NCBI GenBank assembly: GCA_001795315.1
Contig: MGOH01000023.1
Span: 1-13,780, forward strand
Direction: 5' to 3'
From: Chloroflexi bacterium RBG_19FT_COMBO_48_23
GTDB taxonomy: Bacteria; Chloroflexota; Dehalococcoidia; GIF9; UBA5620
Length of the DNA stretch: 13,780 nucleotides
Shown: positions 1 through 7,330 of the stretch, piece by piece
Layout: each line of letters begins with the position of its first letter
Numbering within the stretch: position 1 is the first letter of the stretch
Made by a program: the position numbers and the translations under genes
Notes under the pieces: generated by a model
What the model saw: only the letters and a program-made list of their open reading frames with translations
The model's database searches: none
Told to the model about the DNA's origin: nothing

Positions 1-1947
1 CATCTTCTTGGCATTGTCCCAGGCGCCACCACTGTTGTTCATGAATGAGGCCAACATGATACCTGCGATGGTGCCTACCATAAGAAATGCGGCTACTACC
101 ATGGCGGCATCGTAGCCAGTCCACTTGAAAATCAGCCCAACAACTACCGGTGCCAGTACTACCAAAAGGCCGGGTGCGATCATCTCTCGTAAACCAGCAC
201 GCGCAGTAATATCAACTGCAGTAGCATAATCTGGACGGGAGGTGCCAGCCATAATTCCCGGGTCAGCCTGAAACTGGCGGCGAACCTCTTGAATTATCTT
301 GGATGCGGTTTTTCCCACTGCCCTTATTGCCAAAGAACTGAACAGGTAAACCAGCATTACTGCCAGGAGAGCTCCTACAAAGACCTCTATCTTGGCAATG
401 TCTACAACTGTGTATTGTCCCTCAACACCAAACTTGAGGAAGGAAACCCTGTCGAGATATGCCTGGAATAGCAAGAAGGCAGCTAATCCTGCTGAAACCA
501 TGGCGTATCCCTTGGTCAATGCTTTAGTAGTGTTTCCTACGGCATCAAGCCGGTCGGTAATGCGACGCACATCTTTGCCAGCACCTGCCATCTCATTGAT
601 ACCATTGGCATTATCAGTTATAGGCCCGAAAGTATCCATTGATAGCACATACGGGCAGGTCATAAGCATGCCCATGGTAGCGACAGCAGTGCCGAAAGCA
701 CCGGCACCCGGAACTCCGCTCATGTTACCCAACCAGTAGGACAGCAAAAGGGCGAAGCCAATCACTACCGCTGTTGCTAGTGTGGTTTCAAATCCTACAG
801 CTGTGCCAGCCACAATATTAGTGGCTGGGCCTGTTTTTGAAGCTTCGGCGATTTCCTGTACCGGCTTATATCGAGACTCAGTATAATATTGAGTGATGAA
901 CACTATAACTACACTCGTGATAATACCCACCACACCGGCACCGAATAACCACCAGTTCCCTAACATGAAGTATATGGTGGCGGCCATGCCAATAATTGAT
1001 AAAGCGATAGCTACGAAATAGCCACGGTTCAACGCGTTCATGGCATTTTCTTCTTCTTTGGCGCGTACTATCATCACTCCTACCATGCTCGCAAGGAGAC
1101 CAAAAGCACGAACGACGAGGGGGAAGAGAATCCAGGCAATATTACCGGTAGCAAGATAGGCAATTATTCCGAGAATCATGGCGCCGATGTTTTCGGCGGC
1201 GGTTGATTCAAATAGGTCGGCACCACGACCGGCACAATCGCCAACGTTGTCACCAACCAGGTCGGCAATTACTGCGGCATTACGCGGGTCGTCTTCAGGA
1301 ATACCAGCTTCCACTTTGCCTACCAGGTCGGCACCCATGTCTGCGGCTTTGGTGTAAATTCCACCGCCAAGCTGCGCGAAAAGAGCAACGAAACTGGCAC
1401 CAAATCCAAAACCTACTATTAGATGAGGCGCGATTTCAGGCTTGCTACCGCCACCGAAGGCGAAGAATATGGCAGTAACCCCAATCAGACTAAGCGCAGT
1501 GATGAGAAATCCAGAAACAGCCCCACCTCTGAGGGCAATGGTAACCGCTTCAGTCAGGCTTTTCTGAGCTCCGGCAGCACAGCGAACGTTGGACTTCACC
1601 GCGATATACATACCTACGAAACCTGAAACACCGGAACACAAAGCACCAACCAGGAAGGAAACTGCTGTTCGCCAACCAATGCCGAAACCAGTCATTCCTT
1701 CAATACCTTTCTCACCTCCCAGCAAAGCCACGAGTACACCAATAGCAACCGCTACCACCACCGACAGAATTGAAATTGTTCCATATTGCCGTTTCATGAA
1801 CGCCCAAGCGCCTTCAAAGATCATGTCGCCGATCTCTTTCATCTTTGGCGTTCCAGCATCGCGACGTAGCACGTCTCTAGCCAGTAGTACGGCAAAAATG
1901 ATCGTTACTAACCCGGCAATAGGAACTAGCCAGAAAATACCAGGCAT
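1..1947 (-). CDS. hppA: Membrane-bound proton-translocating pyrophosphatase, K+-independent type (3' end beyond window)
   Basis: Integral membrane pump that couples hydrolysis of pyrophosphate to ion (here probably H+) transport across the cytoplasmic membrane. My reading of the minus strand gives 649 uninterrupted residues from ATG at 1945-1947 to the left edge. Visible signatures are GGGIYTKAADMGADLVGKVE, then EDDPRN, then the acidic DX3DX3D motif with DNVGDC at residues 233-238, and SGGAWDNAKK near the edge. Many hydrophobic helices alternate with short loops. The motif GNTTKALTKG places Lys at residue 475 and Thr at 478, the pair known in the family to mark K+-independent H+ pumps; K+-dependent enzymes have Ala and Gly there. 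The missing part should be roughly the last 50-100 residues, including the final SDAHKAA/GDPFKDTSGP region. It has its own promoter and a strong ribosome binding site, so it is probably transcribed separately from the operon upstream. Confidence 0.97.
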   Translation of the reverse strand, partial: MPGIFWLVPIAGLVTIIFAVLLARDVLRRDAGTPKMKEIGDMIFEGAWAFMKRQYGTISILSVVVAVAIGVLVALLGGEKGIEGMTGFGIGWRTAVSFLVGALCSGVSGFVGMYIAVKSNVRCAAGAQKSLTEAVTIALRGGAVSGFLITALSLIGVTAIFFAFGGGSKPEIAPHLIVGFGFGASFVALFAQLGGGIYTKAADMGADLVGKVEAGIPEDDPRNAAVIADLVGDNVGDCAGRGADLFESTAAENIGAMILGIIAYLATGNIAWILFPLVVRAFGLLASMVGVMIVRAKEEENAMNALNRGYFVAIALSIIGMAATIYFMLGNWWLFGAGVVGIITSVVIVFITQYYTESRYKPVQEIAEASKTGPATNIVAGTAVGFETTLATAVVIGFALLLSYWLGNMSGVPGAGAFGTAVATMGMLMTCPYVLSMDTFGPITDNANGINEMAGAGKDVRRITDRLDAVGNTTKALTKGYAMVSAGLAAFLLFQAYLDRVSFLKFGVEGQYTVVDIAKIEVFVGALLAVMLVYLFSSLAIRAVGKTASKIIQEVRRQFQADPGIMAGTSRPDYATAVDITARAGLREMIAPGLLVVLAPVVVGLIFKWTGYDAAMVVAAFLMVGTIAGIMLASFMNNSGGAWDNAKKM

Positions 1948-1950
1948 CTT

Positions 1951-1959
1951 ACCTCCTTT
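1951..1959 (-). promoter_or_regulatory. Strong Shine-Dalgarno site of hppA
   Basis: On the minus strand this reads AAAGGAGGT, followed by AAG and the ATG. It is a near-perfect match to the 16S rRNA 3' end and fixes the hppA start. It is the strongest ribosome binding site in the window, which fits an abundant membrane protein. Confidence 0.85.
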
Positions 1960-2015
1960 CTATTATGTGAAATATGTTTTGTGCACACTGATTTGTGGAT
2001 GACCACCGAGCTCAG

Positions 2016-2044
2016 ATTTTATCGTCTTTGGCTTTCAGAGTCAA
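2016..2044 (-). promoter_or_regulatory. Sigma70-like promoter of hppA
   Basis: On the minus strand TTGACT (2039-2044) and TAAAAT (2016-2021) are separated by 17 bases. Transcription would start near 2009, giving a leader of about 60 bases. That leader contains a small GTGG/CCAC hairpin (1995-2006) and the strong ribosome binding site; I see no riboswitch-like structure. The whole gene-free stretch 1948-2133 (186 bases) holds this promoter and leader, and I found no convincing terminator for the operon upstream. Confidence 0.65.
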
Positions 2045-2133
2045 GGTTATTTAGTGTTAGACATGATTGTACTTTGGTACAGACGTTTTTGAGATAACAG
2101 ACCTGAAGATAATAGCCTTTCCTGATTTTCTCG

Positions 2134-2787
2134 TCACCTTTTCTTTCTCGGAATTTGCTCTAGCTTATCTTCCAGCTCTTTTTGTCTCAGAACCAGAGTC
2201 AGGTCACCACGGGTTCTCTCCAGAATGCCCCGGACGGCATCACTTGTCCGTCTCAAACCGTAGGTGACACCCTCTGGGAAATCCATAGTCATGATGACAG
2301 AATAGATGTCATCCATTATGGCTAACAATTCCTCACAGCGAGAAAGATCATCCCGCCTTAAGCTGTCTAGAAGGTATCGTCGCATTTCGCCGACTGCTTC
2401 TCCCAGTCCGTTTAAGTAAGCTGGATAGCTGACCCCCAGTGCTTCCGGCTCAGGAAGCGACTTGCCGGAAACTATGGCTAAAGTCGTACTTGCTTCAGCG
2501 AATTCCTTCTGCGCATCGTGCACAAAACCAGCGTGAGCAAACTCATCATTGTTCCGGAGAACATCGTCGGCTAACTCTTTAAGTAATACACGAGCTGAGT
2601 TCAAAATCTGTTCTGCGCTCACTTCTTCCTGACGATGGACAGCTCGAATGGCATTAGCGCTGTAGCGAATTACCTCACGGCTCAGACGTAATGCCTTCTC
2701 TCGAGCTGCATCTTTAGCGGAGAAATAGAGGCGAATCTTCTCAGCGATGGCTTCCAGATTATTTGTGGCTTTTTGTTTTTTTCTCAA
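2134..2787 (-). CDS. Translin-family protein
   Basis: All-helical protein of 217 residues related to archaeal translin and eukaryotic translin/TRAX, which form octameric single-stranded nucleic acid binding shells; TRAX is the RNase subunit of C3PO. The N-terminal helix SREVIRYSANAIRAVHR (residues 36-52) and the C-terminal block RRTSDAVRGILERTRGDL (179-196) are the clearest family matches. Acidic residues E95/E98 in EFAEA and E130/E134 in GEAVGE have the spacing of the TRAX catalytic acidic residues as I recall them, so nuclease activity is possible but inferred. The start is TTG at 2785-2787: an in-frame stop lies just upstream and no nearby ATG fits the family N-terminus. It overlaps the end of the ThiD2-ThiE gene by 29 bases, so translation is probably coupled. 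The tail is very basic (RKKR). Its role in bacteria is unknown to me. Confidence 0.85.
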   Translation of the reverse strand: MRKKQKATNNLEAIAEKIRLYFSAKDAAREKALRLSREVIRYSANAIRAVHRQEEVSAEQILNSARVLLKELADDVLRNNDEFAHAGFVHDAQKEFAEASTTLAIVSGKSLPEPEALGVSYPAYLNGLGEAVGEMRRYLLDSLRRDDLSRCEELLAIMDDIYSVIMTMDFPEGVTYGLRRTSDAVRGILERTRGDLTLVLRQKELEDKLEQIPRKKR

Positions 2788-3814
2788 TTTCTTTCACCAG
2801 CTGGCTTGTTGCTGATTTTATATCCTTTTGAGTCAGGACAGCACTGATAACTGCTGCTGAATCAGCCCCAGTAGCCATAACCTCTCCGATATTTTCCTTG
2901 TTAATGCCGCCAATAGCAACTATGGGGATAGACACCGCATTTTTTACCTGGCACAGGTGCTCCAACCCGACCACCGTAGCATTTACTTTGGTTGGTGAGG
3001 AAAATATGGAGCCTACAGCAATATAATCTGCTCCTTCGGCTTCTGCTTTCTGTGCTTCAGCTAAAGTTGTTGTTGAAATGCCAACGATCTGATCTATCGG
3101 TAGTTCCTTTCGTACCACAGATAGAGGAAGGTCGTCCTGTCCAATGTGTATCCCATCTGCCCCAGATGCCAGGGCTATATCAAGATAATCATTAACTATA
3201 AACAAAGCGCTGGATTTGTAGCATAAATCTTTCAGTTGTTGAGCCATAACTAACAGGTCGCCTCTGCCATGCTGTTTGTCACGTAGCTGAATGACTTTAG
3301 CCCCGCCACTTATAGCTTTACCTGCTGCATCAATCACATCTTTTTGCCCTAATGCCTGCGTATCGATAATAACATAGAGGCCGGTTAGTTGTTGCCTCTT
3401 CTGCCGGCGCATTAATCTGGACAATAACTCTTTCTCCAGCGTATAGAGATTGAACCGTGCTTGTTCAAAGTCCTTTGAGTGTAATGTTGTATTCAAGTCC
3501 GGCAGCTTGGCTAACTCCTCTATAACCCGCAATGCTTCCTCTGCTCTTTTGGCATTAGCTATGACAAGTGATGGCAAATCCTGACACTGGCTAAGTTGAT
3601 TTCCGAATCCTACATCTGCCTCCGGGTCCCTCTCCGAGAGCATGGCTGCACCAAATTTACTCAAGCTTTTAACCAGGTTATGACGCATTTCCTTCAATCG
3701 GTGGCTTATGGCAGCATCATTAAGCAGAAAGCGAGCAACATCTTCGAGGAAGCGCAATCCTTCGCCGATGCGATTGCAGTTGGCATCAAGAATACGAAGC
3801 GTCTGGCGAGGCAC
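2759..3814 (-). CDS. thiE: Bifunctional ThiD2-ThiE: HMP-phosphate kinase / thiamine-phosphate synthase
   Basis: Fusion of 351 residues. Residues about 5-135 match the ThiD2 family, with DANCNRIGEGLRFLEDVARF at 10-29 and NAKRAEEALRVIEELAK at 87-103; ThiD2 proteins are reported to phosphorylate HMP-phosphate to HMP-pyrophosphate. Residues about 143-345 form a ThiE TIM barrel, which joins HMP-pyrophosphate to thiazole phosphate to make thiamine monophosphate. Its motifs are QLRDK (176-180), NDY (208-210), GADGIHIGQDDLP (218-230), VGSIFSSPTK (267-276) and VAIGGIN (299-305). The two domains catalyse consecutive steps. The start is GTG at 3812-3814, with AAAGGA (3823-3828) eight bases upstream; it overlaps the preceding FmdB gene by 29 bases. 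No TPP riboswitch is visible before the operon. Confidence 0.93.
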   Translation of the reverse strand: MPRQTLRILDANCNRIGEGLRFLEDVARFLLNDAAISHRLKEMRHNLVKSLSKFGAAMLSERDPEADVGFGNQLSQCQDLPSLVIANAKRAEEALRVIEELAKLPDLNTTLHSKDFEQARFNLYTLEKELLSRLMRRQKRQQLTGLYVIIDTQALGQKDVIDAAGKAISGGAKVIQLRDKQHGRGDLLVMAQQLKDLCYKSSALFIVNDYLDIALASGADGIHIGQDDLPLSVVRKELPIDQIVGISTTTLAEAQKAEAEGADYIAVGSIFSSPTKVNATVVGLEHLCQVKNAVSIPIVAIGGINKENIGEVMATGADSAAVISAVLTQKDIKSATSQLVKEIEKKTKSHK

Positions 3815-4157
3815 TTTGCAAATCCTTTACAGATTCAGGCAATTCACCTTCTCTGGCAGCCTGAATTTTCTGTTGAATTTCGCTGGGCATTTCCATACCC
3901 ATTTCCTTGAATCTCTTCTCCATCCCTCTACCAATATTACGCGGGTCCTTGTAATAGTCAGCGCCTGGGTGCATGCTCGGTTCGCCACTTTCTTCATGTA
4001 TGGTATTGAGTGATTTATGATAGGCGAAAGTGGAGATAACGCGTGAAACATTAGGACTGCCGCAAATTGAGCATTTAGGCTCGAAGGAGAAGGCACTCCT
4101 GACTAGAAAGCTGCTTTTTTTATGGCATTCGGGGCAGAAAAACTCATAAACAGGCAT
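3786..4157 (-). CDS. FmdB-family zinc-ribbon protein (second of a tandem pair)
   Basis: Protein of 123 residues with an N-terminal FmdB/CxxC zinc ribbon: MPVYEFFC, then C8-x2-C11 and C29-x2-C32, which should bind one zinc. After the ribbon comes a charged, helix-prone tail ending near GELPES. FmdB-type proteins were named as putative regulators of formamidase or amide genes, but their general function is not settled, so no specific role is assigned. The start ATG lies four bases after the stop of the preceding paralogue, with no clear Shine-Dalgarno site, implying translational coupling. The gene overlaps the GTG start of thiE by 29 bases. The tail resembles that of the upstream neighbour (DPRNIGR... 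EGELPE versus DDPKALA... KGEMPAE), which points to duplication of the whole gene. Confidence 0.88.
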   Translation of the reverse strand: MPVYEFFCPECHKKSSFLVRSAFSFEPKCSICGSPNVSRVISTFAYHKSLNTIHEESGEPSMHPGADYYKDPRNIGRGMEKRFKEMGMEMPSEIQQKIQAAREGELPESVKDLQSASPDASYS

Positions 4158-4161
4158 AGTA

Positions 4162-4536
4162 TCAGACCAGGTCAGTTTCTTCAGATGGCCCGCTAGTGCC
4201 TGTACCGGCTAATTCGGCGGGCATTTCCCCCTTTTCCATCCTCTCAACCATCTCTCCATATTCCGGGGCTACCTCTTCACCCTGACTCATTCGCTTGTTC
4301 CATTCAGCTAGAGCCTTAGGGTCGTCGGCTAACATCCCCCGGGTCAGCTGTGAATCAGAGAGTATATCCTCATACATATCCTTGTACGTTTTGCTACGCA
4401 CTGAGAAAGTGGAGAACAGGCGGCGTAAAGTATCATTACCACATTGCGGGCAAGATGGTGAAGTCTGAGAAAAAGTCGGCGAATATAACGTCACCTTACG
4501 CTTGCATTGGCTGCACCAGTATTCATAAAGCGGCAT
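4162..4536 (-). CDS. FmdB-family zinc-ribbon protein (first of a tandem pair)
   Basis: Protein of 124 residues starting MPLYEYWCSQC, with a four-cysteine zinc ribbon (C8/C11 and a second CPQC pair) followed by an acidic, helix-prone tail that carries the DDPKALAEWNKRM segment and ends in GTSGPSEETDLV. I chose ATG at 4534-4536 rather than an upstream ATG at 4626. The family begins with MPxYEY, AAAGGA (4546-4551) sits nine bases before this ATG, and the longer version would add a hydrophobic 30-residue extension that overlaps the alaS promoter. It is the first gene of the leftward operon FmdB-FmdB-thiD2E-translin. Function is unknown beyond likely zinc binding; a regulatory or chaperone-like role would be a guess. 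Confidence 0.88.
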   Translation of the reverse strand: MPLYEYWCSQCKRKVTLYSPTFSQTSPSCPQCGNDTLRRLFSTFSVRSKTYKDMYEDILSDSQLTRGMLADDPKALAEWNKRMSQGEEVAPEYGEMVERMEKGEMPAELAGTGTSGPSEETDLV

Positions 4537-4561
4537 TGATTCAAATCCTTTATGCACTTGA

Positions 4562-4570
4562 ATTTTAACA
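4562..4570 (-). promoter_or_regulatory. Extended -10 promoter of the FmdB-thiE-translin operon
   Basis: On the minus strand this reads TGTTAAAAT, an extended -10 element (TG-n-TAAAAT). No good -35 box is seen 16-18 bases upstream, which is tolerated by extended -10 promoters. Transcription would begin near 4555, leaving a leader of about 19 bases that contains only the AAAGGA ribosome binding site. Confidence 0.45.
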
Positions 4571-4619
4571 CAACTGAGAAAAACATAGAAACAAATCAGC
4601 ATCATTCTAATCAGACGGA

Positions 4620-4648
4620 TTGACACTTGAGCGCCACTTCATTAAAAT
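4620..4648 (+). promoter_or_regulatory. Near-consensus sigma70 promoter of alaS
   Basis: TTGACA (4620-4625) and TAAAAT (4643-4648) are separated by exactly 17 bases. The expected start of transcription, about 4655, coincides with the AGGTGA Shine-Dalgarno site (4655-4660), so the leader would be only about 12 bases. There is no room for a T-box leader. This is probably the main promoter for the whole rightward cluster. Confidence 0.7.
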
Positions 4649-4666
4649 CCAGGCAGGTGATAATCA

Positions 4667-7324
4667 GTGAACAGTGACCAGATAAGAGAGGCATTCCTGC
4701 GGTTTTTTGAGGAAAAGCAACACCGAATTATTCCAAGTTCGTCTTTAATTCCTCATGGCGATCCCACCTTATTGCTTACAACTGCAGGCATGGTGCAAAT
4801 AAAGCCTTATTTCCTTGGAATGGCTGTACCACCAGGCCCACGCTTAGCTTCTTGCCAGAAATGCTTCCGTACCACCGACATCAGTTCAGTAGGCGATGCT
4901 AAGCACCTGACTTTCTTTGAGATGCTGGGAAATTTCAGTGTGGGCGACTATTTTAAAAAGGAAGCTATAGCCTGGGCATGGGAGTTTGTTACCGAGCGCC
5001 TAAAGCTCAGCCCTGAGCTACTATGGGTAACCATATATTTGGACGACGATGAGGCGTTTAATTATTGGCGAGCAATTGGCTTTCCTGAAAACAGAATCGT
5101 GCGGCTTGGCGAAGACGACAACTTCTGGGGACCAGCCGGTGATTCAGGACCCTGCGGACCATGCAGCGAGATACACTACGACTTCGGCGAAGAAGCTGGT
5201 TGTGGCAAGCCTGACTGCGGCCCTGGATGCGACTGTAGCCGCTTCTCTGAAATATGGAACCTTGTCTTTACTCAATATAACCAGGCCTCAGGTGGAAAGC
5301 GCACACCTCTACCGAAGCCGAACATCGATACCGGCATGGGGCTGGAAAGAGTCGCCGCTGTGATGCAAGGCGTGTCATCAGTCTATGATACAGACCTCTT
5401 CGTCTATTTGCGAGATAAAATCTGCGACTTAACCGGTATAAAGCACGGCAAAGATAAGATTGCTGACCAGTCTGTCAGGATTATAGCTGAGCACAGCCGG
5501 GGCATTACTTTCCTTATTGCTGACGGTGTTCTACCATCTAATGAAGGGAGAGGCTATGTTCTGCGTCGGGTGTTGCGTAGAGTGTGTTTTTTCGGTAGGA
5601 AACTAGGCGTAGAAGATCCTTTCCTCAATGAGATAGCCCAAACTGTTATTGCCAGGATGGGACACGTATATCCTGAACTGGTAAAAAATCAAAGCCTCAT
5701 ACAGGAAGTAGTTAAGCTGGAGGAGGAGAAATTTACCAGCACCTTAGATGCGGGTATTAATCTTGTCGACAAAGCTGTCGATGAAGCCCTAAAACAGGGA
5801 AAGAACAGTATTACCGGCGAGGAAGCCTTCAGGTTTTGGGACACTTATGGTTTTCCTCTGGAATTGACTACCGAAATTGCCAGGGAGAAGGGATTAGATA
5901 TTGACCTCGAAGGCTTCGAAGTCGAGATGGAGAAGCAGCGGGAAAGGGCTAGAGCTGGGCACAAGTTCAGCGGTGATAAGAGTAGCGGGAAGGATAAGGC
6001 TACGGTAATCTATAAGCCTGACCGCACCAACTTCGTTGGCTATGACAAATTGAAGACTAGCTCCAAAGTGAGTTATATATTAGACCAGGAATCCGGCCAA
6101 TCGGTAGAATCTGCCAAAAAAGGACAAAAGGTTGCCGTCGTTCTCGAAGCGACGCCTTTCTATGGTGAGATGGGAGGACAGGTAGGGGACACCGGCAGAA
6201 TAACTGCTGATTCAAGCCAAATCGATATTACCGATACTGTTTGGTCTCCTTACGGCAATTTGGCTGAAGGAGCCATCGTTCATCTCGGGCAAGTCGTTAA
6301 AGGTAAGATCTCGGTTGGCGATATTGCTGAAGCCGAGGTGGAAGGAGACTATCGTCTTGATATCGCTCGTAATCACACGGCAACCCACCTTCTTCAGGCT
6401 GCGCTGCGCCAGGTGCTGGGTAGCCATGTTCAACAGAGAGGCTCCATGGTACATCCGGAAGGGTTTCGGTTTGATTTCGCTCACTTAACCGCCATAAACA
6501 AGCAGCAGCTCGATGATATCCAGCACTTTGTCAATGAAAGGATACGAGAGAATTTACCTGTAAAAAGTAAGGTCGTCCCATATAAGCAGGCTATTGCCGA
6601 TGGCGCAATTGCGCTTTTCGAGGAAAAATACGGGGATACGGTAAGGGTACTGGAAATAGGCGGGCCGTTGATAAGTTCCGAACTTTGTGGTGGCACTCAT
6701 GTCAAATCAACCGGAGAGATAGGACTGTTCATCATAACTGGCGAAAGCAGCATCGGCACTGGTCTGCGCCGGATTGAAGCTATCACCGGTAGAAAAGCTG
6801 AAGAGTTCCTCCGAGAATGTTTATCAACAGTGGCAACTGTAGCTGAAGAGTTGAAAAGCTCGCCCCCGGAAATCGCAGACAAGGTGAAAGCTCTTGCCGC
6901 CGAGTTGGCCACGGAGCGCAAACGTTCGGCATCATTAGAAAGAGAGCTGGCTAGATATACGGTCAACTCCTTGATTGATAAAGCTGAGCAAGTGGATGGC
7001 ATAACAGTCTTATCGGCTAAAGTACTATCCGCTTCATTGCCAGTTTTGAGAGAAATGGGAGATTTACTACGAGACCGACTGAAGAGCGCAGTGATAGTCC
7101 TGGGCACGGTTCAAGATGGCAAACCTGGCTTTGTGGCTATGGTCACCCCTGATTTAGTGAAAAGGGGACTACATGCCGGTGACATTGTGAAGCAAGTTGC
7201 CGCAGTTACCGGTGGTGGCGGCGGCGGTAAGGCAAACATGGCACAAGCCGGTGGGAATGATAAGAGCAAGCTCGACGAGGCGCTCGCGCTGGTAAAGCAA
7301 ATAGTCCAGAAAGTCAGCAGGTAG
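4667..7324 (+). CDS. alaS: Alanine--tRNA ligase
   Basis: Cytoplasmic class II aminoacyl-tRNA synthetase of 885 residues, a normal full length, that charges tRNA-Ala. The catalytic core opens with the typical IREAFLRFFEEKQHRIIPSS, and motif FRTTDIS follows. A cysteine cluster at C179, C184, C188 and C190 is a known feature of many bacterial AlaRS proteins. The editing domain that clears Ser- and Gly-tRNA has its zinc site in HTATH (H570, H574) and CGGTH (C674, H678). The C-terminal domain ends with the glycine-rich TGGGGGGKANMAQAGG block used for tRNA binding and dimerisation. The GTG start is supported by AGGTGA six bases upstream and by the family N-terminus. It is the first gene of the rightward cluster and is followed six bases later by ruvX, an alaS-ruvX arrangement also seen in Firmicutes. 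Confidence 0.98.
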   Translation: MNSDQIREAFLRFFEEKQHRIIPSSSLIPHGDPTLLLTTAGMVQIKPYFLGMAVPPGPRLASCQKCFRTTDISSVGDAKHLTFFEMLGNFSVGDYFKKEAIAWAWEFVTERLKLSPELLWVTIYLDDDEAFNYWRAIGFPENRIVRLGEDDNFWGPAGDSGPCGPCSEIHYDFGEEAGCGKPDCGPGCDCSRFSEIWNLVFTQYNQASGGKRTPLPKPNIDTGMGLERVAAVMQGVSSVYDTDLFVYLRDKICDLTGIKHGKDKIADQSVRIIAEHSRGITFLIADGVLPSNEGRGYVLRRVLRRVCFFGRKLGVEDPFLNEIAQTVIARMGHVYPELVKNQSLIQEVVKLEEEKFTSTLDAGINLVDKAVDEALKQGKNSITGEEAFRFWDTYGFPLELTTEIAREKGLDIDLEGFEVEMEKQRERARAGHKFSGDKSSGKDKATVIYKPDRTNFVGYDKLKTSSKVSYILDQESGQSVESAKKGQKVAVVLEATPFYGEMGGQVGDTGRITADSSQIDITDTVWSPYGNLAEGAIVHLGQVVKGKISVGDIAEAEVEGDYRLDIARNHTATHLLQAALRQVLGSHVQQRGSMVHPEGFRFDFAHLTAINKQQLDDIQHFVNERIRENLPVKSKVVPYKQAIADGAIALFEEKYGDTVRVLEIGGPLISSELCGGTHVKSTGEIGLFIITGESSIGTGLRRIEAITGRKAEEFLRECLSTVATVAEELKSSPPEIADKVKALAAELATERKRSASLERELARYTVNSLIDKAEQVDGITVLSAKVLSASLPVLREMGDLLRDRLKSAVIVLGTVQDGKPGFVAMVTPDLVKRGLHAGDIVKQVAAVTGGGGGGKANMAQAGGNDKSKLDEALALVKQIVQKVSR

Positions 7325-7330
7325 TTCAGT

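Noticed and set aside
392..739. Rightward open reading frame of 115 codons opposite hppA
   Set aside because: It lies wholly within the strongly conserved hppA coding sequence on the other strand and shows no recognisable domain; other rightward frames in 1-1947 are the same kind of shadow.
1948..2010. hppA leader as a possible riboswitch
   Set aside because: At about 60 bases with only a four-base-pair hairpin, it is too short and unstructured to support such a call.
2068..2091. Small hairpin (TGTAC/GTACA) followed by a T run on the plus strand
   Set aside because: The stem is only five base pairs, the T run is separated by GACG, and no rightward gene ends here; for leftward transcripts the T run is on the wrong side, so it is not a credible terminator.
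4537..4626. N-terminal extension of the first FmdB protein by 30 residues
   Set aside because: The family starts at MPLYEYWC, a good Shine-Dalgarno site precedes that ATG, and the extension would run through the proposed promoter.
5201..5238. Cysteine cluster in AlaRS (C179, C184, C188, C190) as a possible inserted zinc domain
   Set aside because: The same C-x4-C-x3-C-x-C segment occurs in many bacterial AlaRS proteins, so it is a family feature rather than an insertion.
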